64,000 nt of DNA from Sphingobacteriaceae bacterium (GTDB lineage Bacteria; Bacteroidota; Bacteroidia; B-17B0; Aurantibacillaceae), in NCBI GenBank assembly GCA_002319075.1, contig NVQB01000001.1:3658001-3722000 (forward strand), read 5' to 3'. Position numbers and translations under genes: made by a program. Position 1 is the stretch's first letter. Every line of letters starts with the position of its first letter. Of the stretch, positions 36,118-44,573 are shown piece after piece. The notes below the pieces were generated by a model, which worked only from the letters and a program-made list of their open reading frames with translations, did not search any database and was not told where the DNA came from.

Positions 36118-37701
36118 GTGAGCAATACTCTTTTATCGCAAAATCAAATCGTCTATCCTACGGGTTTAACCAAATGGATCATCATTCTTACAGCAATTAG
36201 TTGTGCTATTTTAGAATTGATTGATAGTACTGTTGTAAACGTATCTCTGCGAGAAATAAGTGGAAGTATTGGTGCAACTACTACGGAGATTGCGTGGGTA
36301 ACAACCTCGTATGCAATTTCCAACGTCATCATTATACCCCTTACAAGTATGTTTTCTGATTGGTTTGGCCGTAAATTATATTTTACAGCTTCTGTAGTAA
36401 TATTTACTGCAGCTTCATTAATGTGCGGATTTTCAGAGAGTTTATGGACACTGGTGTTTTGGCGTTTTGTTCAGGGACTTGGTGGCGGCGGCTTATTATC
36501 AACTGCACAAACTATTGTTATTGAAACTTTTCCACCCGAGAAAATTAATACTGCAAACGCCATATTTGGAATGGGAATGATCCTTGGGCCAACTTTTGGT
36601 CCAACCCTGGGTGGTTATATTACGGATCATATTTCGTGGCAATGGATATTTTTTGTAAATATTCCTATTGGTGTTTTAGCAAGTTTTTTATCCTGGACAT
36701 ATATTACAGATAGAATAGGCGCTGTAAAACCCCGGAAAATGGACTGGTGGGGCATTTTGTTTTTAGTGCTCGCAATTGGCTCTTTACAGTTTGTTTTAGA
36801 AGAAGGCACTTCAAAAGATTGGTTTGAAAGTGATGAAATTAGTGTCGTTTCTATTGTTGCTTTATTTGGAATCATTGCTTTTATCTATAGGGAATTGAGT
36901 ATTGATTACCCGGCAGTAAACATAAGGCTTTACAAAAATTACAATTTAGTTATCGGCAGCTTCATGAATTTAATGTTGGGAATGTTATTATTCGGATCCA
37001 TATTCATCTTCCCTTTATTTGCACAAATATCATTGGGATGGACAGCGACCCAGACTGGTGTGTTTATGATACCTGGTGCATTATGTGCCATAGTAGGTAT
37101 GCTTATGGTTGGAAGATTATTAGGCAAGGGTGCTAATCCTAAAGTTATTATCACCCTGGGCATCATGTTCATTTTTGGCTTTTTAATGTTGCTTGGTTCA
37201 GCTTCGCCAGATTCTAATGAAAGCAATTTTTATATTCCGTTCTACATGCGTGGATTTGGTATGGCATTCATGATGTCGCCTATTCTAACCCTGGCAGTTG
37301 CAGGTTTAAAAGGAAAAGATATGGCGCAAGCAGTGGGTTTAGCTAATATGAACCGGCAACTGGGTGGAGCATTAGGGATTGCGATATTAAACTTGTATTT
37401 GATAAAGTCCGCCGCTCAAATTCGTGGCAATATGTTAGGCTATATTAATATTTACGATACGTTGAGCGCTGATAGAATTTCGACATTGACCCAAAATTAT
37501 CTTGCAGCGGGGCGTAGTTTAGAAGAAGCCCAAGCTTTAGCGTATAGATCTTTAGAGGGTGCTTTGTTCAAACAACAAGCTCTGGTAAATTATAATCAGG
37601 GATTTCTGATGGTGGGCTTTGCAGTGCTGGTTTGTATTCCTTTAGTATTACTGATTCGTCATAAGAAAGTGGAAAAGCCTGAGGCTATTTCAGAGCATTA
37701 G
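36118..37701 (+). CDS. DHA2-family MFS drug exporter (EmrB-like)
   Basis: 527 aa, 14 membrane helices expected for DHA2. Motif A is TSMFSDWFGRKLYF, motif B is LVFWRFVQGLGGGGLLSTAQ and motif C is GMGMILGPTFGPTLGGYITD. DSTVVNVSLREISG carries the Asp of helix 1. It starts with GTG at 36118. It is a proton-driven exporter of hydrophobic compounds working with the upstream EmrA and TolC proteins. The substrate is not deducible. Confidence 0.95.
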   Translation: MSNTLLSQNQIVYPTGLTKWIIILTAISCAILELIDSTVVNVSLREISGSIGATTTEIAWVTTSYAISNVIIIPLTSMFSDWFGRKLYFTASVVIFTAASLMCGFSESLWTLVFWRFVQGLGGGGLLSTAQTIVIETFPPEKINTANAIFGMGMILGPTFGPTLGGYITDHISWQWIFFVNIPIGVLASFLSWTYITDRIGAVKPRKMDWWGILFLVLAIGSLQFVLEEGTSKDWFESDEISVVSIVALFGIIAFIYRELSIDYPAVNIRLYKNYNLVIGSFMNLMLGMLLFGSIFIFPLFAQISLGWTATQTGVFMIPGALCAIVGMLMVGRLLGKGANPKVIITLGIMFIFGFLMLLGSASPDSNESNFYIPFYMRGFGMAFMMSPILTLAVAGLKGKDMAQAVGLANMNRQLGGALGIAILNLYLIKSAAQIRGNMLGYINIYDTLSADRISTLTQNYLAAGRSLEEAQALAYRSLEGALFKQQALVNYNQGFLMVGFAVLVCIPLVLLIRHKKVEKPEAISEH

Positions 37702-37735
37702 TTTTTTGAATCTGCAATACACTTTAGAATGAGAA

Positions 37736-38063
37736 TCATCGAATGTTCAAGACTATTTACAGGATAAAAAAATAAGTGCTTTCGTCGGAAAGATTATCAT
37801 CCTTTCCAACACAACCGGAGTTTCTGATCAAGCACCTATTAATTGCCTGTTTCTCACTATTGTCCCAGGATTTTAAATCATTGAAATTGGAGCGCATCTT
37901 CACTCAGCAAAAAAAAAGCTTAGAAAAAATAGCTGCCGCTTTCAAAAGTGGGTGCCAATGGTTTGATGAAGCTGTTTAGGGATTTGGTGGCTGTTCATCG
38001 GCAAGGTACTATTTATCAGGAAGCATCGCTGCCGAAGACTTAGCGGCTGATCTTTTAGTGTAA
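37736..38063 (+). pseudogene. Hydroxymethylglutaryl-CoA lyase remnant (frameshifted, internal stops)
   Basis: Three pieces match HMG-CoA lyase in order. In one frame, KIIILSNTTGVSDQAPI corresponds to the family's SLSDTxGVS region. After an in-frame TAA, IEIGAHLHS matches the GAHLHT metal-site block. Past a frameshift, LEKIAAAFKSGCQWFDEAV is followed by TAG (37977-37979), then GFGGCSSARYYLSGSIAAED matches the GxGGCPxAxxxxGNxATED catalytic-Cys loop. At least one frameshift and two stops make it non-functional. The N-terminal two thirds are missing, presumably lost when the flanking genes came together. Confidence 0.8.
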
Positions 38064-38159
38064 AATCGCTTTAACTAATAACACCCCATCGCTTAACTAA
38101 GCCTACATTAAAACTTGTGACCTGTTTAGTAATTACTATTAGAAGAAAACCTGCTAAAA

Positions 38160-39065
38160 ATGAAAGCCACTCAATTGCTAAAAACAAATCCCACAGGGCT
38201 TACCCGATTTGCCGACTTAACCACAAAAAACAAAAAACTTGAGTTGTATGTTACAACCGATATTCAGGCCACTGAATACTTTAGAATATTTAATGTAACA
38301 CGTTCAGATTTTTTCTCAGTATTATTTTTTTTGAACGGGGAACTGAATTTTGAAATAAATCAACAGAAACAAACGGCGGTAAAAAATTCCATTTTGTTTT
38401 TACGACCAAACACTTTTGTTAACACATCTTTTGAAAATAGTAATGCAAAGGTAAACGTTGTATTATTTACTTCTAAATTTTTGTTGCAAATAGGGATGAA
38501 AGATCACGAAGTGAATATGGTGGAATTTATCACTGGTAATAGTGGCTCCGTCCTTTTTTTTGATAAACAGGAAGCAAAATCACTTTTAAAACTTATAAAA
38601 GATTTAAAAGTTAAAAACGACCAGGTGGAGTTACATCCCTTTGGAGAAGATATCGTAAAATACGCATTTCGTATATTTCTTTACGAAATGACAGCAATGG
38701 GCAAAAATTATAGTAACTCTCTAAATCAAAAATCTTCAAGAAAACACTATGTTGTTATGGAGTTCATAAAATTTATGAACAGTACTTTTAAAGAACAAAG
38801 AGGCCTAAAATATTATGCAGATAAACTTTCCATTACTCCAAAATACCTTAGCGAAATAGTAAACGAGATAACCGGGAAATCGGCGAAGGGACTTATTGAT
38901 GAAAAAGTTATGTTTGAAGCGAAGCAATTACTCGATAACCCAAAATTCAGTATTAATCAGATTGCTGAGCTTCTTAATTTTGCTGACCAGTCTTTCATGG
39001 GTAAATATTTTAAACGTCATTTAGGAGTTTCTCCCTCGCAGTATAGAAATCACAGGGTGCAATAA
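38160..39065 (+). CDS. AraC-family transcriptional regulator
   Basis: 301 aa. The N-terminal cupin-like sensing half includes LYVTTDIQATEYFRIFNVTR. The C-terminal two-HTH AraC domain includes GLKYYADKLSITPKYLSEIV and INQIAELLNFADQSFMGKYF, ending KRHLGVSPSQYRNH. It is a cytoplasmic activator. Its target is unknown. It lies between the HMG-CoA lyase relic and the YceI gene, transcribed toward the latter's 3' end. Confidence 0.92.
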   Translation: MKATQLLKTNPTGLTRFADLTTKNKKLELYVTTDIQATEYFRIFNVTRSDFFSVLFFLNGELNFEINQQKQTAVKNSILFLRPNTFVNTSFENSNAKVNVVLFTSKFLLQIGMKDHEVNMVEFITGNSGSVLFFDKQEAKSLLKLIKDLKVKNDQVELHPFGEDIVKYAFRIFLYEMTAMGKNYSNSLNQKSSRKHYVVMEFIKFMNSTFKEQRGLKYYADKLSITPKYLSEIVNEITGKSAKGLIDEKVMFEAKQLLDNPKFSINQIAELLNFADQSFMGKYFKRHLGVSPSQYRNHRVQ

Positions 39066-39481
39066 AAATAGCTCTTAAATTTGGACGAAACGATCGGACT
39101 AACCCCACCCATTTAAGAGAGTGCGAATAAAAGTAGCGACGTTAGCTTTGACTAAAACCAGGATAGATTTGAAGCCGGTAACTTTTTTGAAGACTAAGGA
39201 CCTTTGTGTTATGAAAATAGCAGCAACAGAAACAATTAGCCACTTCGCTGATGCCAACTGATTTAAATGGGGTTTGACTATTTTGCTTCAGAAAAACATT
39301 ATTTTACACTATGACTGTGCCAAAGATCAACCTAATAAAACCATCGCTGAATATCATCGGGTTATAGAACTACCAAAACCTGTACTCCTTTTGTTGACAC
39401 TATTTTTAATTTTTATTCTGTTGCAGTGAAGAAAAATTTTCATGTTAACATGGAATAAGGGCAACAAGTTTCTTTTTCAAA
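39066..39481. other. Intergenic region, no supported gene
   Basis: About 415 bp. A frame beginning ATGAAAATAGCAGCAACAG near 39210 hits a TGA after 16 codons and then stays open to a TGA near 39430. The predicted peptide matches nothing I recognise, so it is at best a decayed gene. A CATGTTAACATG palindrome (39441-39452) lies close to the YceI stop. Confidence 0.5.
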
Positions 39482-40018
39482 TTAATCCTGTTTAAGGAAT
39501 TGTATTTCTGCCGCAATTTTGATTTCGTCACCAATTAAAAAGCCACCTGACTCTAAGCCAACATTGTAAGACAGTCCCCAGTCTTTTCTATTGATTTTCC
39601 CGTTTAACGAAAAGCCTGCTTTTTGGTTTCCCCAGGGATCTTTGTTCACACCTGCATATTCCACATCAAACGAAACCTTTTTTGCAATGCCTTTAATGGT
39701 AAGTCTCCCATTTAATTTATAATTTAGATTATCAAGTTTTATAAAAGAATCACTTTCAAATCTAATATTTTTGTGATTTTCAACATCAAAGAAATCGGCG
39801 CTTTTTAAGTGATTGTCACGCTCGATAAAATGGGTGCAAATAGAAGACGCTTCGATTATAGCACTTATATTCGCTTTACTCATGTCATCAATTGATGAAG
39901 TAAATTCTGAAGTGAATTTCTCGAATGCTCCTGTAACATTTGTCAGCATCAGGTGCCTGACTTTAAATACGATTTCGCTATGTGCCGGATCTAATATCCA
40001 TTTGGTTTTATTTTCCAT
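39482..40018 (-). CDS. YceI-family lipid-binding protein
   Basis: 178 aa without a signal peptide. The YceI lipocalin-like barrel is shown by WILDPAHSEIVFKVRHLMLT at the N-terminus, LKSADFFDVENHKNIRFESD near residue 75 and LTIKGIAKKVSFDVEYAGV near residue 107, ending NVGLESGGFLIGDEIKIAAE. It binds isoprenoid-type or other long-chain lipids. The lack of a signal peptide suggests a cytoplasmic form, as is common in Bacteroidota. Confidence 0.95.
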   Translation of the reverse strand: MENKTKWILDPAHSEIVFKVRHLMLTNVTGAFEKFTSEFTSSIDDMSKANISAIIEASSICTHFIERDNHLKSADFFDVENHKNIRFESDSFIKLDNLNYKLNGRLTIKGIAKKVSFDVEYAGVNKDPWGNQKAGFSLNGKINRKDWGLSYNVGLESGGFLIGDEIKIAAEIQFLKQD

Positions 40019-40072
40019 AAAACTTTTCTTGTAACTTTTAGTTTTAATAAAGAATTTTTATAAGTAAACTTT

Positions 40073-40100
40073 AATTCGGGCAGCACAAGCTGCCCGAATT
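40073..40100 (-). terminator. Terminator-like hairpin
   Basis: A perfect 12-bp stem AATTCGGGCAGC / GCTGCCCGAATT with an ACAA loop, 5 nt after the stop of the minus-strand SnoaL-like gene. The T-run on the minus strand is weak, so efficiency is uncertain. Confidence 0.65.
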
Positions 40101-40104
40101 AGAA

Positions 40105-40686
40105 TTATTGCATGACCCCTATTTCTTTCATAAAACTCAAGTTATCCCAGAACAAATACTCTTCGATCATCTTGCCGTTTTTCCAGTGCCCAACCGTACA
40201 CATCTCAAAACGGAATTTTTTACCTGTCGGAGGAATTGATTTACCATTTCCAATTGGCATAGGTTTAGTGAATGTGCCTTCAACAACTCCTATAACGGAG
40301 GTCCATTCTCCATGGCCAAACTTTACAGGATGTTCCGTCACTTTTACATCCGGTGCAAAAACAAAAGTTGGGGTTAACTCTTTGATATGATCCGGGAGAC
40401 CCGTGGTAGTGTGTCCATCTGGATAATGAACTAAAATATTATCAGCATGGCTGGCGTGTAAGTTCTCCCATTGTTGATTTGAATAAACTACGAAGTCAAG
40501 GCTGTCGAAACGCGTTAGTAGTGTGTTCATTTTTGCCGCTTCATCTTCGGCAGTTGATTTTGCCTCTATTTGTTTGCTATCTGCTTTTTGTTCAGTTTCT
40601 TTTTGCGAACAGCTGCTTAAAATTAAAATTACTGGAATAGCAACACTTATTAAGCTGAAGCTCATTTTATTCAAATTTTTTTTCAT
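40105..40686 (-). CDS. SnoaL-like / ester cyclase-type lipoprotein
   Basis: 193 aa. The lipobox ILILSSC ends at residue 26, followed by a Lys/Glu/Ala linker. Then comes a SnoaL/NTF2-like alpha-beta cone (NLHASHADNILVHYPDGHTT, TVGHWKNGKMIEEYLFWDNL). Periplasmic or outer-membrane anchored; catalytic activity not assured. A Crp-type palindrome lies 68 nt upstream of the ATG, and a GATTTTTG near -7 box lies between, so it may belong to the regulon of one of the nearby Crp/Fnr proteins. Confidence 0.8.
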   Translation of the reverse strand: MKKNLNKMSFSLISVAIPVILILSSCSQKETEQKADSKQIEAKSTAEDEAAKMNTLLTRFDSLDFVVYSNQQWENLHASHADNILVHYPDGHTTTGLPDHIKELTPTFVFAPDVKVTEHPVKFGHGEWTSVIGVVEGTFTKPMPIGNGKSIPPTGKKFRFEMCTVGHWKNGKMIEEYLFWDNLSFMKEIGVMQ

Positions 40687-40753
40687 TTTTTCCTGTTTTA
40701 GTTTTGTAGATAATTTAAGGAAGCAAAAATCGATTAATTAAAACCACTAATGA

Positions 40754-40767
40754 TTCACATATGTTAA
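40754..40767 (-). promoter_or_regulatory. Crp/Fnr-type palindrome upstream of the SnoaL-like lipoprotein
   Basis: TTCACATATGTTAA, one mismatch from the perfect palindrome TTAACATATGTTAA. It shares the core ACATATGTTA with the site at 41509-41524. On the minus strand its centre is about 33 nt upstream of a GATTTTTG (TAnnTTTG-like, 40724-40731), near the -41 position typical of activator sites. Confidence 0.5.
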
Positions 40768-40822
40768 TTAATAGAAAACGCGTAGAGTAGGCTAAGACTA
40801 TAGTAGTTGCAGTATACCGCGT

Positions 40823-41410
40823 TTACTTCTTTTGTGCTTTTGGTTTACGAGCGCGACTAAGAGATTGGGGTTTTACTCCTAAATAATAGGCAATTAAGTA
40901 TTGTGGGATTCTTTGCACGAATTCCGGATATTGTTGAGAAAAAGCAGAATACCTCTCGTCGGCTTCAGTGATGTTTGTTTTTGCTATCCTTAATTGTGCT
41001 GTAATATAAGCGTTCTGAACTATTATCCTGAAATATTTATTAAGACTTAAAATAGTATCGCAAACAGCTTCAAAATTTTCCCGGCTTATAGCTAGAACTT
41101 CAGTAGACTCCAATGCCACCACGTTATAAATCGCTTTTCCACTTGAAAAAAAACTACATAAATCAGAAATCCAATTTCCTTCCAGTGCGAACTGCACAAC
41201 ACTTTTAGCACCATTGTCTTTTTCGATGTAGGAGTAACAAGAGCCTTTCAGAATAAAATAAATATAATTATTGCTGCGTCCCTCTTCAACGAGAAAGTCT
41301 TTTTTATCATAGCTTTTTACAAAAGTTAATTTTAATAAAGCCTCGAATTGTTCCGAACTAAGACTTTGTTTTATTGTATTTTCAATCTGAAGTTTTAATA
41401 AGTTCGGCAT
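40823..41410 (-). CDS. Crp/Fnr-family transcriptional regulator (1)
   Basis: 195 aa. The N-terminal cyclic-nucleotide-binding-like barrel is shown by KKDFLVEEGRSNNYIYFILK, then GSCYSYIEKDNGAKSVVQFA. The C-terminal region includes LIAYYLGVKPQSLSRARKP, the usual shortened winged HTH of Bacteroidota Crp/Fnr members. There is no Cys cluster for an Fe-S centre, so it is not a classical FNR. It is divergent from the second Crp/Fnr gene, with a perfect palindrome in between. Confidence 0.92.
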   Translation of the reverse strand: MPNLLKLQIENTIKQSLSSEQFEALLKLTFVKSYDKKDFLVEEGRSNNYIYFILKGSCYSYIEKDNGAKSVVQFALEGNWISDLCSFFSSGKAIYNVVALESTEVLAISRENFEAVCDTILSLNKYFRIIVQNAYITAQLRIAKTNITEADERYSAFSQQYPEFVQRIPQYLIAYYLGVKPQSLSRARKPKAQKK

Positions 41411-41508
41411 ACTAAAATTAGAAAAGCGAAATATACGAAAATTTAAAAAATAGTATTTTTATATTTTGACAGAGTAAATTAATCTGAAAAAAAACAACTT
41501 CCGCATTT

Positions 41509-41524
41509 GATAACATATGTTATC
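41509..41524. promoter_or_regulatory. Perfect Crp/Fnr-type palindrome between divergent regulators
   Basis: GATAACATATGTTATC is a perfect 16-bp palindrome in the 409-bp gap between the two Crp/Fnr genes (41411-41819). Its core ATAACATwTGTTAT recurs at 42407. The rest of this gap shows no gene. TAGGTTTG at 41735-41742 could be a -7 box for the plus-strand regulator, though no TTG is correctly spaced. Confidence 0.65.
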
Positions 41525-41819
41525 GTCTTCCCGAATAACCGTTGTGTAATTTTGCCCTGCATTTTATTTATTTCTATTCATACTCTGAGAGGAGATGGGA
41601 TTAACAACATTCATTCCCAGGCCCCTGCTGTAAAGATACATGCCTCTGGTTAGCTTCCATCAACTGTTTTTATGGTTCAGGTTTTTGTAGTTTAATTTCC
41701 TGATTTACTAAACAGCTGTAGTTAGGTAGCGACTTAGGTTTGGACATCTTCCAGTGACTAGATCATATATCAGAATTAAAATACCCTATCTTTATATCTA
41801 CCTAAATAATTTTACTTGT

Positions 41820-42398
41820 ATGATCGAACGAATAAAACAAATGTATTCTTTGAGTGATAAAAAGTGGAAGATTTATAGTGAGTTTTTTAAACCCGTTCAG
41901 GTGCCTGCCAAAACAATACTATTGAAAGAAGGCGAAGTAGCTCAGAAAGTGTTTTATATAGAGAAAGGGTGTATCAGAGTATGGTTTGAAAAAAACGGAA
42001 AAGATGTTACTTTTCAATTTTTCTTTGAAGATCAGCGTATCTCTTCCTCCGAGAGTTTCAAAAATAGAATTCCAAGTTTAGTTAGTATTGAAACACTAGA
42101 GCATTGCTCATTGTGGGTAATTAGTAAAAAGCATATGGATATTATTATTTCTGATGCGATGAAATCAAAACTTACAAGAGATAAGGTTTTTGATGCTTTA
42201 CACGATAGAAATATACATTACATGAAGCACTCGCTTTCGTTCATAAAAGATAAACCCGAAGAACGTTACCATAATCTTATAAAGAATAACCCGCAAGTAA
42301 TTCAGCGTATCCCTCAGCATTATATTGCCTCCTATTTAGGAGTATCGAGCGTACATCTTAGTCGCATAAAATCCAAATTAGCAAAGATGAAGCACTAG
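41820..42398 (+). CDS. Crp/Fnr-family transcriptional regulator (2)
   Basis: 192 aa from ATG 41820. An in-frame codon at 41754 would add 22 hydrophobic residues not seen in the family, so the internal Met (MIERIKQMYSL) is preferred. The cNMP-binding barrel has AKTILLKEGEVAQKVFYIEK, then GCIRVWFEKNGKDVTFQFFF. The C-terminal HTH is PQHYIASYLGVSSVHLSRIK. There is no Fe-S Cys motif. A palindrome just after its stop may be the operator for the next gene, DoxX. Confidence 0.9.
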   Translation: MIERIKQMYSLSDKKWKIYSEFFKPVQVPAKTILLKEGEVAQKVFYIEKGCIRVWFEKNGKDVTFQFFFEDQRISSSESFKNRIPSLVSIETLEHCSLWVISKKHMDIIISDAMKSKLTRDKVFDALHDRNIHYMKHSLSFIKDKPEERYHNLIKNNPQVIQRIPQHYIASYLGVSSVHLSRIKSKLAKMKH

Positions 42399-42406
42399 GT
42401 ATTTTT

Positions 42407-42422
42407 AATAACATTTGTTATT
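42407..42422 (+). promoter_or_regulatory. Crp/Fnr-type palindrome upstream of the DoxX gene
   Basis: AATAACATTTGTTATT shares ATAACATwTGTTAT with the 41509 site. Its centre lies about 30 nt before the -7 box at 42445-42452. If transcription starts about 4 nt after that box, the centre falls near -41.5, the class II activator position. Confidence 0.6.
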
Positions 42423-42444
42423 GCATCGTGGCTTTCACCTCATG

Positions 42445-42452
42445 TAGCTTTG
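42445..42452 (+). promoter_or_regulatory. -7 element of the DoxX gene
   Basis: TAGCTTTG fits TAnnTTTG, 18 nt upstream of the chosen ATG at 42471. The only TTG near -33 (42421-42423) has a 21-nt spacer and overlaps the palindrome, which is consistent with an activator-dependent promoter. Confidence 0.55.
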
Positions 42453-42470
42453 TTTTATAAAGTAAAGGAC

Positions 42471-42824
42471 ATGAAGACACAAGAGATCATTTATTGGATA
42501 ACAACAGTGTTCTTCTCTTTATGGATGGTTAAGAATGCTTACGTTTATCTAGCAGCTGAACAAGCTAAAAAACTGTGCAAGCATTTCGGTTTGCCGAACT
42601 ATCTGAGAGTAGAGTTAGGTAGTGCAAAACTTCCTTGTGTAATTATCTTGTTATTACCTATCATAAAAGCAAGCCTGAAAGAGTGGGCTTACGCCGGATT
42701 TGGCATTACTATGCTTTCAGGTTTTATAGCGCATCTGGAATCTGGAGGTCCATTGGAGCAGTCAGGATCTGCCTTGTTTGCTGGCCCTATTGCTAACTGC
42801 TTATTTCTGCTATCCTCCAATTAA
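42471..42824 (+). CDS. DoxX-like membrane protein
   Basis: 117 aa from ATG 42471; an ATG 7 codons upstream would start inside the promoter-like sequence. Four membrane helices (IIYWITTVFFSLWMVKNAYV, CVIILLLPIIKASLKEWAYA, GFGITMLSGFIAHLESGG, LFAGPIANCLFLLSS) match the DoxX-like family of small quinone- or redox-associated membrane proteins. It lies 35 nt before a ferric-reductase-like flavocytochrome. Confidence 0.85.
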   Translation: MKTQEIIYWITTVFFSLWMVKNAYVYLAAEQAKKLCKHFGLPNYLRVELGSAKLPCVIILLLPIIKASLKEWAYAGFGITMLSGFIAHLESGGPLEQSGSALFAGPIANCLFLLSSN

Positions 42825-42858
42825 CAGCTCAACAGTTAATAATCTAAAATAGTTTAGA

Positions 42859-44187
42859 ATGAGAAAGACCACAAACTGGATAATAGGTTCTATTACACTA
42901 GCGGTATCAATTTATTTATTTTCTCCAGGTTTAAGTCACTTAATTGACAACCCTACAGCATGGGAAATGCAGGCGCAGTTTATGTATGTAACAGGTATTT
43001 GTAGTATGACCCTGATGGTCGCAGCTATGTTATTGTCACTTCGGATCCCAAAAATAAATTCAATTTTCGGCGGGTTGGATAAATCATATGAGGTGCATAA
43101 ATGGACAGGGATATTTACAACGGTGTTCGTTGTAATACATTGGCTTGGAGACAAAATACCGTTGCTAATGGTAAAACTGAATGTGGTACCAGATCCGGAG
43201 GCATTTATTGATATAAGGCAATACACGAAACCAGAAGTTCTACTTTATAAATCTGGTACACTTTTAGCTGAGGTACTTTTTTACGTTTTTATTTTTCTCA
43301 TAACGGTTTCGCTTTCTAAAAAGATCTCCTATAATTTTTTTAGAAAAATGCATAAACTCATTCCCGGAGTATTTTTAATTTATGCCTATCACGGTGCTAC
43401 TGCACCCCTAAAAGAACATTGGTACCGCGACCCAAAGATTTTTATTGTATTGGCAATTATTTCTGTTGGATGCGTTGCGGCTTTTATCTCGCTATTCAGA
43501 TTAATTAGTAAATCACGTAAAACAATGGCTATAATCACTTCTATTGATCAGCATGAAACTAAAATTATGGATATTCGTATGCGAACAAGCACTAAGCGAT
43601 TTAGTCACCAAGCGGGACAATATGCTTTTCTAAAATTCGAACATAGCGAGGAGCCACACCCTTTCTCTATTGCATCTTCTGCACATGCGAATGTGCTGCG
43701 CTTTGCCATTAAAGAGTTAGGGGATTTTACAAGCGATCTAAAAAATAAGATTGCCGTTGGTCAGTACGTGCAGCTTGAAGGTCCGTACGGTGAATTTAAA
43801 TTTGAAGACGATTCCGAAGGGCAAGTGTGGATAGCCGGAGGCATTGGTATCACTCCTTTCTTAGCACGGTTAGAATATTTAGCAGAGAGTGGAGGCGCTA
43901 AAAAACCTGTTTATTTTTGGTATTGCACAAAAGGAGATTTAGACCAACAATTTCCAGCTTCATTAAAAGAGCTGTGCAACAAAGCAGGGGTAACCCTTTA
44001 TCATCTGAATGAAAACAAGGGAGAGTTTTTTAAGACAGATATTTTAAAAATGAAATTTCAGCACCTGGAAAAGATGAGTGTTTGGTTCTGTGGCCCGGTT
44101 CGATTAAGATCAGTCATTGATAAAGGCTTAACGTTACTTGAATTTAATAGGCGAAATCTCCACTATGAGAGTTTTAGCATGCGTTAA
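42859..44187 (+). CDS. Ferric-reductase-like transmembrane flavocytochrome
   Basis: 442 aa. The N-terminal half has about six helices of the ferric-reductase/NOX type, with His pairs in SYEVHKWTGIFTTVFVVIHW and KMHKLIPGVFLIYAYHG as likely heme b ligands. The C-terminal half is an FAD domain (HPFSIASSAHANVLRFAIKE, HPFS being the flavin motif) and an NAD(P)H domain (GQVWIAGGIGITPFLARLEY, VWFCGPVRLRSVID). It passes electrons from NAD(P)H across the inner membrane. The acceptor is unknown. Probably co-transcribed with DoxX. Confidence 0.9.
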   Translation: MRKTTNWIIGSITLAVSIYLFSPGLSHLIDNPTAWEMQAQFMYVTGICSMTLMVAAMLLSLRIPKINSIFGGLDKSYEVHKWTGIFTTVFVVIHWLGDKIPLLMVKLNVVPDPEAFIDIRQYTKPEVLLYKSGTLLAEVLFYVFIFLITVSLSKKISYNFFRKMHKLIPGVFLIYAYHGATAPLKEHWYRDPKIFIVLAIISVGCVAAFISLFRLISKSRKTMAIITSIDQHETKIMDIRMRTSTKRFSHQAGQYAFLKFEHSEEPHPFSIASSAHANVLRFAIKELGDFTSDLKNKIAVGQYVQLEGPYGEFKFEDDSEGQVWIAGGIGITPFLARLEYLAESGGAKKPVYFWYCTKGDLDQQFPASLKELCNKAGVTLYHLNENKGEFFKTDILKMKFQHLEKMSVWFCGPVRLRSVIDKGLTLLEFNRRNLHYESFSMR

Positions 44188-44514
44188 CTTAATTAACAGA
44201 AAAAATAAAAGCTGCAGTTATATTTTACAGAAGCGATATGCCAAATACATCGGAAATTTTCCTGAACCTGGTGCTGAAAATAAACAGAAAGTTCTTCTGG
44301 CAGTCGGATAAAGGGTGAAATGAAACTTCTGTTTTCTGAAATACTTCCCGAACTATTGCAGTGGCTGAAGATGGAAACTTAAGTCAGGAGCCAAAAATAT
44401 TAGTTTGGGTAACATCGGAAAATTGTGGGTGGAAGGCTTTGATGCTAAAGGGGGGGTGTTACAAGGTAACTTTAAAGTTTAAATCCATCTTAAAATAAAA
44501 GTGTCTAAAATAGT
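44188..44514. other. Intergenic region, no supported gene
   Basis: About 330 bp between the flavocytochrome and the Rrf2 promoter. Short frames such as one ending KQKVLLAVG are interrupted, and no family is recognisable. There is a G-run near 44451. It may contain decayed coding sequence. Confidence 0.5.
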
Positions 44515-44534
44515 AAAGGATAATTTTGTCCTTT
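44515..44534 (+). promoter_or_regulatory. Putative Rrf2/NsrR-type operator
   Basis: AAAGGATAATTTTGTCCTTT is a 20-bp palindrome with 8-bp arms and one mismatch, covering the -33 TTG of the rrf2 promoter. The left half AAAGGATA reappears at 45025-45032 before the next gene. The assignment to the Rrf2 protein is inferred from position. Confidence 0.6.
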
Positions 44535-44555
44535 AATATAAAATAATTATTTTTG
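44526..44555 (+). promoter_or_regulatory. Promoter of the rrf2 gene
   Basis: TTG at 44526-44528, exactly 19 nt, then TATTTTTG at 44548-44555, a full Bacteroidota consensus match, 18 nt before the ATG at 44574. The operator palindrome overlaps its upstream box. Confidence 0.75.
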
Positions 44556-44573
44556 TGCCCTAATACACTTAGA

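Noticed and set aside
39210-39430. Interrupted open frame after the AraC gene
   Set aside because: It has an early stop and no recognisable family in either part. Too weak to call a pseudogene.
39441-39452. CATGTTAACATG palindrome as a regulator site
   Set aside because: It lies close to the 3' end of the YceI gene with no promoter beside it, and its core differs from the AACATwTGTT sites.
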